From Rhodospirillales bacterium (GTDB lineage: Bacteria; Pseudomonadota; Alphaproteobacteria; Reyranellales; Reyranellaceae), in contig CANIEC010000002.1 of assembly GCA_947466085.1 (NCBI GenBank), positions 1 to 64,000 on the forward strand: a stretch of 64,000 nt of DNA, written 5' to 3'. Made by a program: the position numbers and the translations under genes. Shown piece after piece: positions 27,544 through 35,639 of this stretch (position 1 is its first letter; every line of letters starts with the position of its first letter). The notes under the pieces were generated by a model. It searched no databases. It was not told the DNA's origin and saw only the letters and a program-made list of their open reading frames with translations.

Positions 27544-28935
27544 TCACGTCCGAGCACCCGAGAGCGGAACAACCTCCCGGAACTTTCCGCCGCGACCCTG
27601 TTGCGGCGGTTCGCCGCCGCGCTCGACGCCGACGTGTTCAAGCCCATGCTCAGCAAGCATGTTCCGCAGGCCTGCTTCGGCCTCGCGCCAGACGGTGTCT
27701 GCATTCGCCGTCGGCGCGATTTGGAGACGCAGTTCAAGTCTTTCCGGCTCGGACTGCGCGAGCTGGAAGAGCGTGACTCCGCGGACAGCCTCGATCGGTT
27801 GGGTGAGCGCCAGCGGAGGCAGCCTGACATCGCCGCTCGAAGTCTGGAACGTGAGAACGTCCGCCGAGCGACCCTGTACGCGGAGTGCGGGCAAGGGGTT
27901 GCCGCACGGGCACGGGTCCGGCCGCTGCAGGACGCTGTCACCGAGATCGTAGCGCAGGATCGGCTGCACACGATTGGCGAGATTGCTGATTAGGATCGTG
28001 TGCGATTGCTCGCCGGGAGCGACCGGCCGGTAATCGGCATCGACCGGTTCGAACGCCACCCAGTCGGCATTGACGTGCAGCCAGCCTTCGCTGCACATGT
28101 AGCTGAGGAACATGCATTCCGAGGCGGCGTAGCTGTTGCCGACTTTGGCGCCGAACACGCGCGCTATACGGACGTACTCCGCCTCCGGGAGACCTTCGGC
28201 CGAGAGGGCCAGCAGTACGGGATCGATATGGAGCCGTCCGGCTTCCTGTTCGTCGGCCAGCATGGCGGCCATGCTGGCGTAGGGTGTAAGCAGCGACGGC
28301 CGGAATCGGTTCAGCCGCTCGACAAGCTCCGCCATCGGCATGTGCGCCGAGAGCACCTCTACGAGTTTTCCGCGCCGCTTCTTCAGGCGTGCCGCGGCAA
28401 CGGCCGACGCGAAATGGCCGCCCGTCGCCATGACCATCGCCAGCCGCCCGCGGCGGGCGATGATCTTGAGGATGTCACTCGGGCTGAGCCAGTCACCCAT
28501 CCAGCGGAGCATCATGGCGGTCACGACCGCCATCGTGCGATCGTCGGTCAGGAATATCCCGCGGCGGCCGGTCGTGCCTGAGGTGGTAGCCAGGGTGTAC
28601 TTTCCGAGGAACCTCTCTCCAATTCGAGCGGGATCGTCGACAACTGCTTCTGCCGCTTCGAGCGTGACGGCGCGGTCGGTGCACCATCCGTCGAAGCGCT
28701 CCATGAGCATCTTTTTGTCGGTAACTGGAAGCTGCTCGACGCTTTCGATTCGCTCCGGCAGATCACGGTACAGCTCACGGTAATGCGGCGAGCGGGACCG
28801 GGCGTGGGCGACCATCTCGGCGAGACGGGGATGCTGGCGCTGCGCGATTGCGCCGACGCCGATCTTTCGCGTCCGCCACGCGTCCCAGATCACCCTACGA
28901 CATGCTCGGTCATAATCGTTCTCGGATTCAAACAT
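27544..28935 (-). CDS. PaaK-like adenylate-forming enzyme (phenylacetate-CoA ligase / F390 synthetase family)
   Basis: The 463-residue protein has the PaaK N-terminal signature (LAEMVAHARSRSPHYRELYR, LPVTDKKMLMERF), the phosphate loop TTSGTTGRRG near 120, GNSYAASECMF near 270, YDLGDSVLQRPDPCPCGN (the PaaK-type CxCG turn) and a C-terminal Lys in GRGGKFREVV. It should adenylate a carboxylate and perhaps thioesterify it. No paa genes are nearby. It lies ten bases behind a MerR-type promoter, so it should be metal-induced with the 65-residue membrane protein. That pairing is unusual; substrate unknown. Confidence 0.8.
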   Translation of the reverse strand: MFESENDYDRACRRVIWDAWRTRKIGVGAIAQRQHPRLAEMVAHARSRSPHYRELYRDLPERIESVEQLPVTDKKMLMERFDGWCTDRAVTLEAAEAVVDDPARIGERFLGKYTLATTSGTTGRRGIFLTDDRTMAVVTAMMLRWMGDWLSPSDILKIIARRGRLAMVMATGGHFASAVAAARLKKRRGKLVEVLSAHMPMAELVERLNRFRPSLLTPYASMAAMLADEQEAGRLHIDPVLLALSAEGLPEAEYVRIARVFGAKVGNSYAASECMFLSYMCSEGWLHVNADWVAFEPVDADYRPVAPGEQSHTILISNLANRVQPILRYDLGDSVLQRPDPCPCGNPLPALRVQGRSADVLTFQTSSGDVRLPPLALTQPIEAVRGVTLFQLAQSEPERLELRLQIAPTANADTVWREAEAGLRNMLAEHGLEHVGVERGGEPPQQGRGGKFREVVPLSGART

Positions 28936-28951
28936 CTCTGGTTACTCGCTA

Positions 28952-28982
28952 TGTCTACATCCTGTGGCCGCTACAGGATCAA
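28952..28982 (-). promoter_or_regulatory. MerR-type promoter/operator 2 (PaaK-like gene)
   Basis: Minus strand TTGATC (28982-28977), then CTGTAGCGGCCACAG in a 19-base spacer, then TAGACA (28957-28952). The dyad has one mismatch. Transcription would start only about ten bases before the PaaK-like ATG. Confidence 0.75.
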
Positions 28983-28989
28983 CCCGCTG

Positions 28990-29052
28990 ATGATGACCAT
29001 TGGACCTCTGGCTCAATGCACGCGCGTCAATATCGAAACGATCCGCTCGATG
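28990..29052 (+). pseudogene. Relic of a merR gene (first 21 codons)
   Basis: The frame reads MMTIGPLAQCTRVNIETIR, against MITIGTLSKRTGVNIETIR in the intact merR at 29933. The preceding operator-to-ATG segment is also similar (CTACAGGATCAACC versus CTACAGCATCAACC). Similarity stops where the convergent metallopeptidase gene ends. It is a truncated copy of operator plus merR start. Confidence 0.8.
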
Positions 29053-29059
29053 GCCATCA

Positions 29060-29779
29060 TCAATTCGGGGGAAACGGAATCATCCTCTCGAGAGGCGTCG
29101 GCACGAACTCAGCTGTCAGCAGGCGGCGAACCAAGTCGCGTCCGCCAAAGACACTATACGACTTGAAGACGAGCACCGCGAAGGTGTCGGGATCAGCAAG
29201 GCCATGAGTGAACGGATTGATCTGTGTCAGCGCAGAGGCGGGCGCCAGGTTGGAATAGCGCTCCAGAATGCTGGCCCGGATCGCCGGCTCCATCAGCTCG
29301 AACTGTACCGCATAGGCGATGAATTCGTGCCACTCGCGTGGAAGTGCCAACCCGCGCATCGCCAATATCTGGACCACAACCGCATGGGCCACCTCGTGGC
29401 GAATGAAGCTGCCACCGACGTCTTGCCAGGGCTCGCCCCATGGCCGCGCCTGCTCACGCGCATACAGCTTGATCGCCCGTGCGGCGGGGTCGTAGGAACC
29501 GTGTGCGTGCTTGCGCCCGCCTTTCGCATCGACGTCGCCCCAGAAAGCGATCGAGACATGGGGATCGACTTTGAAGCCAATGCCATCGAAATATGTCAGC
29601 ACGTCGGAAACAGCCTCACAGGCTTCACGGATCTGCTGCGGGTTGGCAGACTGCACGAACACGTCCCCTCGGCTGCAGGTGCCTGGCGCCCGGCTTTGAG
29701 CAACGGTTCGGTTGTCGAACGTGGCGGCGGCGACGGTGACGGCGAGGGTCCATAGCAACGTCAGCTTCATCGGAGCCAT
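29060..29779 (-). CDS. Exported HEVAH-motif putative zinc metallopeptidase
   Basis: From ATG 29779 (GAGG four bases upstream; ATG 29770 also possible) the protein has 239 residues. A signal peptide (KLTLLWTLAVTVAAATF) is followed by a periplasmic domain with the zincin motif His128-Glu-Val-Ala-His132. Glu152 in WHEFIAYAVQ is 20 residues further on and is a plausible third ligand. The family is not named with confidence. It is transcribed away from merR across a shared dyad, so metal induction is likely. A frameshifted paralogue lies at 37.8-38.0 kb. The role may be envelope protein turnover or metal handling. Confidence 0.7.
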   Translation of the reverse strand: MAPMKLTLLWTLAVTVAAATFDNRTVAQSRAPGTCSRGDVFVQSANPQQIREACEAVSDVLTYFDGIGFKVDPHVSIAFWGDVDAKGGRKHAHGSYDPAARAIKLYAREQARPWGEPWQDVGGSFIRHEVAHAVVVQILAMRGLALPREWHEFIAYAVQFELMEPAIRASILERYSNLAPASALTQINPFTHGLADPDTFAVLVFKSYSVFGGRDLVRRLLTAEFVPTPLERMIPFPPN

Positions 29780-29894
29780 ACGGCCTCGGCAGGATGGCGT
29801 TGCCGTCGCCGATCCCTTGACGTCGCCGTTCAGGCCTACGACACGCTGGGACATGGTCGTTCCAGTTCACGTGCTTCCAGTTGCTGGTTGTGCT

Positions 29895-29925
29895 ACGCCT
29901 AAACCCGTAGCCACTACAGCATCAA
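29895..29925 (-). promoter_or_regulatory. MerR-type operator 3 between metallopeptidase and merR
   Basis: The dyad CTGTAGTGGCTACGG (29919-29905, minus strand) follows TTGATG (29925-29920). The expected -10 (AGGCGT) is poor. The merR ATG at 29933 is 13 bases away on the other side, so the site probably also autoregulates merR. Confidence 0.65.
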
Positions 29926-29932
29926 CCGGCAA

Positions 29933-30394
29933 ATGATCACCATCGGAACCCTGTCCAAACGTACGGGCGTCAACATCGAGACCATTCGCTACTACGAGCG
30001 GAGCAGGCTCATTCCCCCGGCGCCGCGCACCGAGAGCGGACGGCGGCTCTACAAAGCAGAGGACATCCGGCGACTGACGTTCATTCGCCATGCCAGAGAC
30101 CTCGGTTTCGACATCGCGGCCATCAAGACGATGCTCGCCCTGCAGGATGTGCCGGAGGAGTCCTGCCAGCGGGTGAGCAGTATCGCCTCAGATCAACTCC
30201 AAGCCGTCGAGAGCCGGATCCGCCGGCTTCGCGGGCTCAGGACCGAGCTCGTGCGCATGATCAAGGAGTGCGACAACGGCAAGGTCGCCACGTGCCGGAT
30301 CATCGAAGTCCTGGCCGACTCTCCGCGGCCATCCGAACGGCCCAGGACACCGCCGAAGAGTGCCAGGCATCATGATATCCGGCTTCCTCGATAG
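29933..30394 (+). CDS. MerR-family metal-responsive regulator (CadR/PbrR/ZntR type)
   Basis: The 153-residue protein has the winged-helix N-terminus (IGTLSKRTGVNIETIRYYER, then LIPPAPRTESGRRLYKAEDI), a long dimerisation helix and metal-binding cysteines Cys78, Cys113 and Cys121. Cys78 is typical of sensors of divalent or Hg ions; Cu(I) sensors have Ser there. A C-terminal extension ends RHHDIRLPR and overlaps the convergent methyltransferase 3' end by 25 bases. It is the best candidate regulator of the five CTGTAG dyads between 27.1 and 38.1 kb. Metal identity (Cd, Zn, Pb, Hg) cannot be decided by eye; the PbrT-like gene nearby favours Pb or Cd. Confidence 0.88.
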   Translation: MITIGTLSKRTGVNIETIRYYERSRLIPPAPRTESGRRLYKAEDIRRLTFIRHARDLGFDIAAIKTMLALQDVPEESCQRVSSIASDQLQAVESRIRRLRGLRTELVRMIKECDNGKVATCRIIEVLADSPRPSERPRTPPKSARHHDIRLPR

Positions 30395-31035
30395 AGCGAG
30401 ATCGAGCCACTGGGCGTCGGAATGACGAGCGTCTCCTCCGCGTTCCTGAATCCGGCCGCCCGCATGAGGTCGCGGAGCACGCCGCGGGCATTCGGCTCGG
30501 TATTTTCGCGGCCGTCGAGGTTCTGAATGATCCCCCTGAAGAGGGCGCGCATGAGTGGCGTGCGCTGTAACCCGTAGTCTGCAATGTGAACTTCGCCGTC
30601 GGCCCTCAGGACGGCGTGCATCGCGGCGAGCGCGGCCACCTTCTCGTCCATCGGCACCTGGTGGAACACGAGGCTCGACACGACTTTGGTCGGTCGTGTT
30701 CCCTTCAGTAGACCGGCCGCTTGCCGGGCAAAGCCGAGGTGCAGTTCGACTGAGAGGCCAAAGGCCGCGAACCTTTTGCGGGCACGCGCCAATATCGCGG
30801 GGTCCGGATCGATGCCTATGAGCCGAGAGGATGGCGCGGCCTTGCCCAGACGCGCCAGCATCGATCCCGTGCCGCAGCCGACATCGACGATCACGTCGCC
30901 AGATCGCGGACGGACCTGTGCGATGAGCGCGCTCCTCCACCGTTTCTCGCGTGTCAGGGCCGCCACTCCGAAATCGTACAAGGGAGTGAGCCAATGATGC
31001 CCGGCGGCGGGGGTATAGGTCAGGTCAGGCGGCAT
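30370..31035 (-). CDS. SAM-dependent methyltransferase (class I, UbiE-like)
   Basis: From ATG 31035 the protein has 221 residues with SAM motif I VDVGCGTGSML at 50-60, motif II IGIDPDPAILARARKRF, VSSLVFHQVP and HIADYGLQRTP. The substrate is not readable; the UbiE/Methyltransf_11 form acts on small molecules. Operator 4 sits 22 bases upstream in a typical MerR-type promoter, so expression should rise with metal. A role in metal or metalloid methylation, or in modifying a chelator or quinone, is inference. The 3' end overlaps merR. Confidence 0.82.
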   Translation of the reverse strand: MPPDLTYTPAAGHHWLTPLYDFGVAALTREKRWRSALIAQVRPRSGDVIVDVGCGTGSMLARLGKAAPSSRLIGIDPDPAILARARKRFAAFGLSVELHLGFARQAAGLLKGTRPTKVVSSLVFHQVPMDEKVAALAAMHAVLRADGEVHIADYGLQRTPLMRALFRGIIQNLDGRENTEPNARGVLRDLMRAAGFRNAEETLVIPTPSGSISLYRGSRIS

Positions 31036-31056
31036 GACAGTCCTCTTCGATGGAGG

Positions 31057-31087
31057 ACCCTGCATCCTGTAGCGCCTACAGGATCAA
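31057..31087 (-). promoter_or_regulatory. MerR-type promoter/operator 4 (methyltransferase)
   Basis: Minus strand TTGATC (31087-31082), the perfect dyad CTGTAGGCGCTACAG (31081-31067) in a 19-base spacer, and CAGGGT (31062-31057), comparable to the TAAGGT -10 of the mer promoter. Confidence 0.78.
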
Positions 31088-31193
31088 GGTCGTGGCGCGC
31101 CGCGAGAACGACCCGCGATCGCGGAGCATCGACATTCCGCTTTTCACCAAGCCGCATGGATGAGATAGAGAAGCATTCGCAATAAGGTTTCGA

Positions 31194-33107
31194 ATGCACC
31201 TGTCCGCCAAGCCCTTCGCCATCGCTTTCCTGGTTGTCTGCAGCCTGTTGGTGGCGATTCCGGCGCACGCGGAGGACCGTTCGGCTCAGACGGTGTGGCG
31301 CCTCCTGGACTACGTCTCGGTCGACTACAGCGAGGCGGTCTCGGACGGCCGGGTCGTCAACGCAGCGGAATATGCAGAGATGGTGGAATTCACGAACTCT
31401 GTACGCGAGCGCCTTGGTGCGCTGCCAGCAACGGAGGCGCAGCCGCGCCTGGTGAACCAAGCGGAAGTCCTGCAGGCCGCTGTGCAAAGAATGGCCCCTT
31501 CCGATGAGGTGGCGCGCCTCGCGCGGAAGCTCGCTGGCGATCTCTTGGCCGCTTACCCGATGGCTCTCGCACCGTCGCGCGCCCCCGATGTTGCCCGCGC
31601 AGCAACCCTCTATCGGGGGCAGTGCGCAGCCTGCCACGGCGCCTCCGGGGCAGGAGACGGGCCGAACGCCAAAGGCATGGACCCGCCGCCCGTTGCCTTC
31701 ACCGACGAGGCACGCGCCCGACTGAGAAGCGTCTTCGGCCTCTATCAGGTTATCGACCTCGGCCTCGACGGCACAGCGATGGCGAGCTTCGCCCATCTGC
31801 CGGCGGACGACCGCTGGGCCCTCGCGTTCTACGTGGGCCAGCTCGCCTATTCCAATGCAGAGGCCAGCCGAGGTGAACAGCTGTGGCGCAGTGATGCGAA
31901 GCTGCGCGGCCTGTTTCCCACTTTGGAAGCGGTCACGCAGATGACGCCGGCGGCATTGGCCGACCAGGTCGGCGACGACCAGGCACGCGCCCTGATCGCA
32001 TTCCTTCGCCGAAACCCCGGCTCGGTTGGCAATCGGCCGGGCGGTACACTGGCCATCGCGCGCGAGCGGTTGGCAGAAAGCGTCAATGCGTACCGAAGCG
32101 GTGACCGACGAAAGGCAGCGGACCTCGCGCTTGTGGCGTACCTGGACGGCTTCGAGCCCGTGGAGCCCGTGCTGGCGGTGCGGGACGCGGCGCTCCTGCG
32201 CGGCGTCGAAGAGGCAATGGCGGACCTGCGGACGGCAATAAACCGGGGCGTGTCCGTTGCGGACGTCCAGGCGAAATCCGAACGGATAGCCACGCTCGTT
32301 GACGCGGCCGAGCGCGTGTTGTCTGCGGAAGAGGCGAGTTGGGGCTCGAGCTTTGTCGGGGCGTTCACCATCCTTGTGCGTGAGGGCCTGGAAGCATTGC
32401 TGATCGTCATCGCGATGATCGCCTTCCTGCGCAAGACGGAACGCGTCGAACTCATGCCGTACGTTCATGCCGGCTGGGGTGCAGCCCTTCTTGCCGGCGG
32501 CCTGACATGGCTGGCAGCCACGCGCCTCGTGGCGATCAGCGGCGCTAGTCGCGAACTGACGGAGGGATTCGGCTCGCTCATCGCCGCTGCAGTGTTGGTT
32601 TCAGTGGGCATTTGGATGCACGGCAAGGGGCAAGCTAACGCCTGGCAGCAGTATGTAGAGGAAAAGCTGACGCGCGCCCTGTCACGCCGATCGGCATGGT
32701 TCCTGTTCCTGCTGGCATTCATCGTGGTGTACCGCGAAGTCTTCGAAACCATCCTGTTCTTCACGGCGCTGTGGAGCGAAGGAGCCGGCTTGGCCCTGCT
32801 ATCCGGCTCTGCCGTCGCGATTGCCATCCTTGCAGCGATTGCAGTGGCGCTGCTGCGTTACAGCCGCCGTCTCCCGATCGCCCAGTTCTTTTCCTTAAGC
32901 TCGATATTGATCGCCGGCTTGGCCGTCGTACTGGCCGGCAAGGGCATCGCCGGACTGCAGGAAGCCGGATTGCTGGACTCCTGGCCCGTTAGCGGTCTGC
33001 CACGCATCGAGATCCTCGGCGTGTACCCAACGCGTGAGGGTATAGTTGCCCAGCTCCTGACGTTGGGTTTCATGCTGACCGGCTTTTGGTACACGCGCCG
33101 CAATTAG
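31194..33107 (+). CDS. Cytochrome c / FTR1-family metal permease, PbrT-like
   Basis: The 637-residue protein has a signal peptide (FAIAFLVVCSLLVAIPAHA), a periplasmic region with one haem c site CAACH near 144, and a C-terminal FTR1/ILT domain of about seven helices. The two REXXE motifs are REGLE near 397 and REVFE near 513. This cytochrome-permease fusion is the layout of PbrT, the Pb(II) uptake protein of the Cupriavidus pbr operon, and of some iron permeases. It is divergent from the methyltransferase; operator 4 lies about 110 bases upstream but is oriented the other way. Together with MerR and the P-type ATPase it suggests a Pb/Cd resistance block. Confidence 0.87.
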   Translation: MHLSAKPFAIAFLVVCSLLVAIPAHAEDRSAQTVWRLLDYVSVDYSEAVSDGRVVNAAEYAEMVEFTNSVRERLGALPATEAQPRLVNQAEVLQAAVQRMAPSDEVARLARKLAGDLLAAYPMALAPSRAPDVARAATLYRGQCAACHGASGAGDGPNAKGMDPPPVAFTDEARARLRSVFGLYQVIDLGLDGTAMASFAHLPADDRWALAFYVGQLAYSNAEASRGEQLWRSDAKLRGLFPTLEAVTQMTPAALADQVGDDQARALIAFLRRNPGSVGNRPGGTLAIARERLAESVNAYRSGDRRKAADLALVAYLDGFEPVEPVLAVRDAALLRGVEEAMADLRTAINRGVSVADVQAKSERIATLVDAAERVLSAEEASWGSSFVGAFTILVREGLEALLIVIAMIAFLRKTERVELMPYVHAGWGAALLAGGLTWLAATRLVAISGASRELTEGFGSLIAAAVLVSVGIWMHGKGQANAWQQYVEEKLTRALSRRSAWFLFLLAFIVVYREVFETILFFTALWSEGAGLALLSGSAVAIAILAAIAVALLRYSRRLPIAQFFSLSSILIAGLAVVLAGKGIAGLQEAGLLDSWPVSGLPRIEILGVYPTREGIVAQLLTLGFMLTGFWYTRRN

Positions 33108-33130
33108 CTTGGGGAATATTCACCGTCAAA

Positions 33131-33334
33131 GGTTCAGGGTCGGAGCCGTTAGAACGCCTGTGCAAGACCTTGGACGCGTCGATGGTAGTCTCGGAAGAGG
33201 CAATGTCGGCGGCTGGGTACGCCCGGGCACTCCCGTGGCATTGGATCAACGATATCCAGTTGGGAGGCCGCTCCGGGCGATTGCGCGTCACGCGCCTCCA
33301 AGCATACGGTTTCGGTCGCAATGACGATAATTAA
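33131..33334 (+). pseudogene. Probable relic: C-terminal end of a class III adenylate/guanylate cyclase
   Basis: The frame GSEPLERLCKTLDASMVVSE followed by EAMSAAGYARALPW and a GRSGRLRV end resembles the last part of a cyclase catalytic domain (the region after NVAARLE). The N-terminal and catalytic residues are absent and no start is apparent. It abuts the FTR1 stop and overlaps the opposite gene by four bases. Identification rests on pattern only. Confidence 0.4.
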
Positions 33335-34844
33335 GCCTGCTTCCGCGGCGTAAGGTCGCCTCTTGATCTTTCCCTGCGGCCAAATGCTTGCGCCCATCCC
33401 ATGCCGAGAAGGGCGCTGACCACGAAGCCGATAGCCGGCATCTGCAGGCTGAAATCGACCATTGAATGAAGGATCGGCACGGCCGCCACGGCGAAGGCAG
33501 CTCCGGGCAGATAGCGATGCGCGCGTCGCCGCGTTGCGGCCCCGTAAAGCGGTACGCCCCACGGGATGAGCACGATGGCAAAGCCATCAGGGCCATCGGC
33601 ACGCCGACCTCGACCATGGTCTCAAGGGGCGTGGAGTGCGCAAGATCGTTGGGTACGGGGAGGGTCATCGGCTGCACGATCGCGTAGATGTCGGCGTAGC
33701 TGCCGAGCCCCCAGCCCAGCCAGGGCGACATCCGCACGGCCTGCAGCGAGGCCCGCCAGATCTGCATGCGGTCGCCACCGTCGCTGGCGCGTATCGCCTT
33801 GTCGATGATGGTGTTGCCAGCGATCACAAGCACGATGATGCCGACGACGGCGCTGATCGCCACGAAGAGGCGCACCAGGTCCGGCCGCGAGCGCCAGCGG
33901 CCGCGCAGCATCAACACGGTAGGGGCAGCGGCGCTGGCCAAGGTGGCGGCGAGGCCGGCGCGCGATGCCGAGAACAGCAGGCCACCCAGCAGCAGCAGGC
34001 AGACCGCCAGCATGGTCACACGAAAGCCGGTCAACGAGGCGATGATGCCTTCCTCGTCATCCTCGTCGTACCCGTAGGGCATGTCGCCCTTGCGCCGCCT
34101 GCCGGCGAAGATCAGCGCCATGGCCGCCACCATGCCCATGCCGCAGTAGGAGCCGAACGAATTGCTGCTGACGAAGGTGCCCGACATCACGCACCGATTC
34201 GACAGCTCGTAACCGCCGACCTTCTTGAGGTAGCCGCCGAGATAACAGGAGTGCGTCGTCACCTGCATCAGCACGCCGTAGGCCACGACCAGAACGGCGC
34301 CGGCAATGAACATCATCAGCAGCAGCCGCGCGCGGTCGCGGTCGCGGCAGAGGGCTCGGGCCGTCAGGAAGATCGCGCCGCACGTCAGGCATTTGAGCAG
34401 CGTGTTGCGTGCCGCATCGATCGCAAGGTCGGGCACCGGCGCGTGGGCGCTGCCGAGCAGGCGGGCGGCCGCCTCATAGAGCCAAGCGCTGCCCGACAAC
34501 GGCGCCATGGTCGACATCTGGAAGGGCCCGAACAGGACGAATAGGGCAAAGCAGGCGGCAACCGCCAGCAACGGCTTGCGCTCGGCCTCGCTCACCTCGA
34601 AGCCCTTGCGCGTCCCTACCCCGGCGGCGACGAGGACGGCGAGCACGCCCAGCATCACGCCGATGGGCGCCCACGCCCAATCGCGATTGGCGCCCATCGG
34701 CAGGGCGGCAAACGACACGATGGCGAAGAACAGCGCCGCCACCGACCAGTCGGCAAGCCCGCGCAGCGCCATCAACGGATGGCGCCGCCGCTCGACCCGC
34801 GCCTCGGCGTCAAAGGCTACTTCTTCCCCAGGTGCGTGAGCCAT
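33331..34844 (-). pseudogene. O-antigen ligase/polymerase-like membrane protein with a frameshift
   Basis: From ATG 34844 (AGGAG upstream) the frame encodes about ten membrane helices with the Wzy_C pattern (SASRAGLAATLASAAAP, RMQIWRASLQAVRMSPWLGW, HSTPLETMVEVGVPMALMA). Near 33577 one base is missing. The original frame then runs on as unrelated Arg/Cys-rich sequence to 33288, while the correct continuation (VLIPWGVPLYGAATRRRAH, HSMVDFSLQMP) is in the next frame and stops at 33331. Such proteins ligate or polymerise O-antigen or exopolysaccharide. No sugar-biosynthesis genes are near. A sequencing error is possible. Confidence 0.75.
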
Positions 34845-35167
34845 TGCGGCAGCTCCTCTTGGGCGTTCGGCTCGCGCACGAAGTAAAAGGACGAAAAGTT
34901 TGTCGATCGGCGAGCGGATCATCAGGGCGATCCGACTGGGCTCAATTTCGAGACCTATCCCTGCCGATCACGCACTCACCGGGAGAGCTTCGGCGCATGC
35001 AAAGCGCCCTATGGCGTGATGGAAGTCGCGGGCAGCGTTATCGCGACAGCCAGTCGCCGGCGACCATGCGAAGCGTCGTTGCCACCTTGGTGGCACAGGA
35101 TGGACAATCCATTCCAGCGACGCGGCAGCGTACCGTGGCGGACCGGCTGCCAACATGTTCATCCCGG
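34845..35167. other. Intergenic stretch without a recognisable gene
   Basis: These 323 bases lie between the O-antigen-ligase-like gene start and the ArsR gene end. Short open frames occur on both strands, but none has a ribosome site or familiar residues. Confidence 0.4.
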
Positions 35168-35542
35168 CTACGTTGCCTCGGTCGCATCCGTCAAGTCGGC
35201 GGGCTCGTCAACATGCTCGACCATGTCGAGCAGCACGCAGCGCACGTGCTCGTCCGCCGTCAAATAGAGCACCTGCCGACCCCGGCGCTCAGACCGGAGC
35301 AACCGCGCGGCGCGCAGCAGGCGCAAGTGATGGCTGACCAGGCTCACGCCGAGACCGAGGCCCTCGCTGACCTCGGTCACCGCCCGCGGCCGGTCGAGAC
35401 AGAAGAGGGCGATCCGCAAGCGGGAATTGTCCCCGAGCAGACGGAACACGTCCGCCAGTTCCTGAGTGCGTTCGACATCGGCGGCGGTGCGTGCGCCGGC
35501 GCTAAGGGCCTGAGGACTGAACGGCTTCATGGCTTGACTCAT
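35168..35542 (-). CDS. ArsR/SmtB-family metal sensor with an alpha5 Zn/Co-type site
   Basis: From ATG 35542 the 124-residue repressor has the ArsR fold (ELADVFRLLGDNSRLRIALF) and recognition helix VSLVSHHLRLLRAARLL. A C-terminal helix carries Asp97-x-His99-x10-His110-x2-Glu113. That spacing is the alpha5 ligand set of SmtB, CzrA and ZiaR, which sense Zn(II) or Co(II). The alpha3 ELCVCDL motif is absent (FCLDRP instead). An AT-rich stretch at 35543-35582 separates it from the divergent TRAP genes and probably carries its operator, so it may repress them. Confidence 0.85.
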   Translation of the reverse strand: MSQAMKPFSPQALSAGARTAADVERTQELADVFRLLGDNSRLRIALFCLDRPRAVTEVSEGLGLGVSLVSHHLRLLRAARLLRSERRGRQVLYLTADEHVRCVLLDMVEHVDEPADLTDATEAT

Positions 35543-35639
35543 TCTCACATTTGTTCAAGTTTAATAGTTATAAGAATGTTTCAGCAAGACCAAAGGCGGC
35601 CCAGTCGCCATGCGGTCGCGGGCTTCTGGGGGAGTGCTC

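Noticed and set aside
31020-32468. A 482-codon open frame on the minus strand
   Set aside because: It is antisense to the cytochrome c/FTR1 gene and crosses a MerR promoter; no motif is visible.
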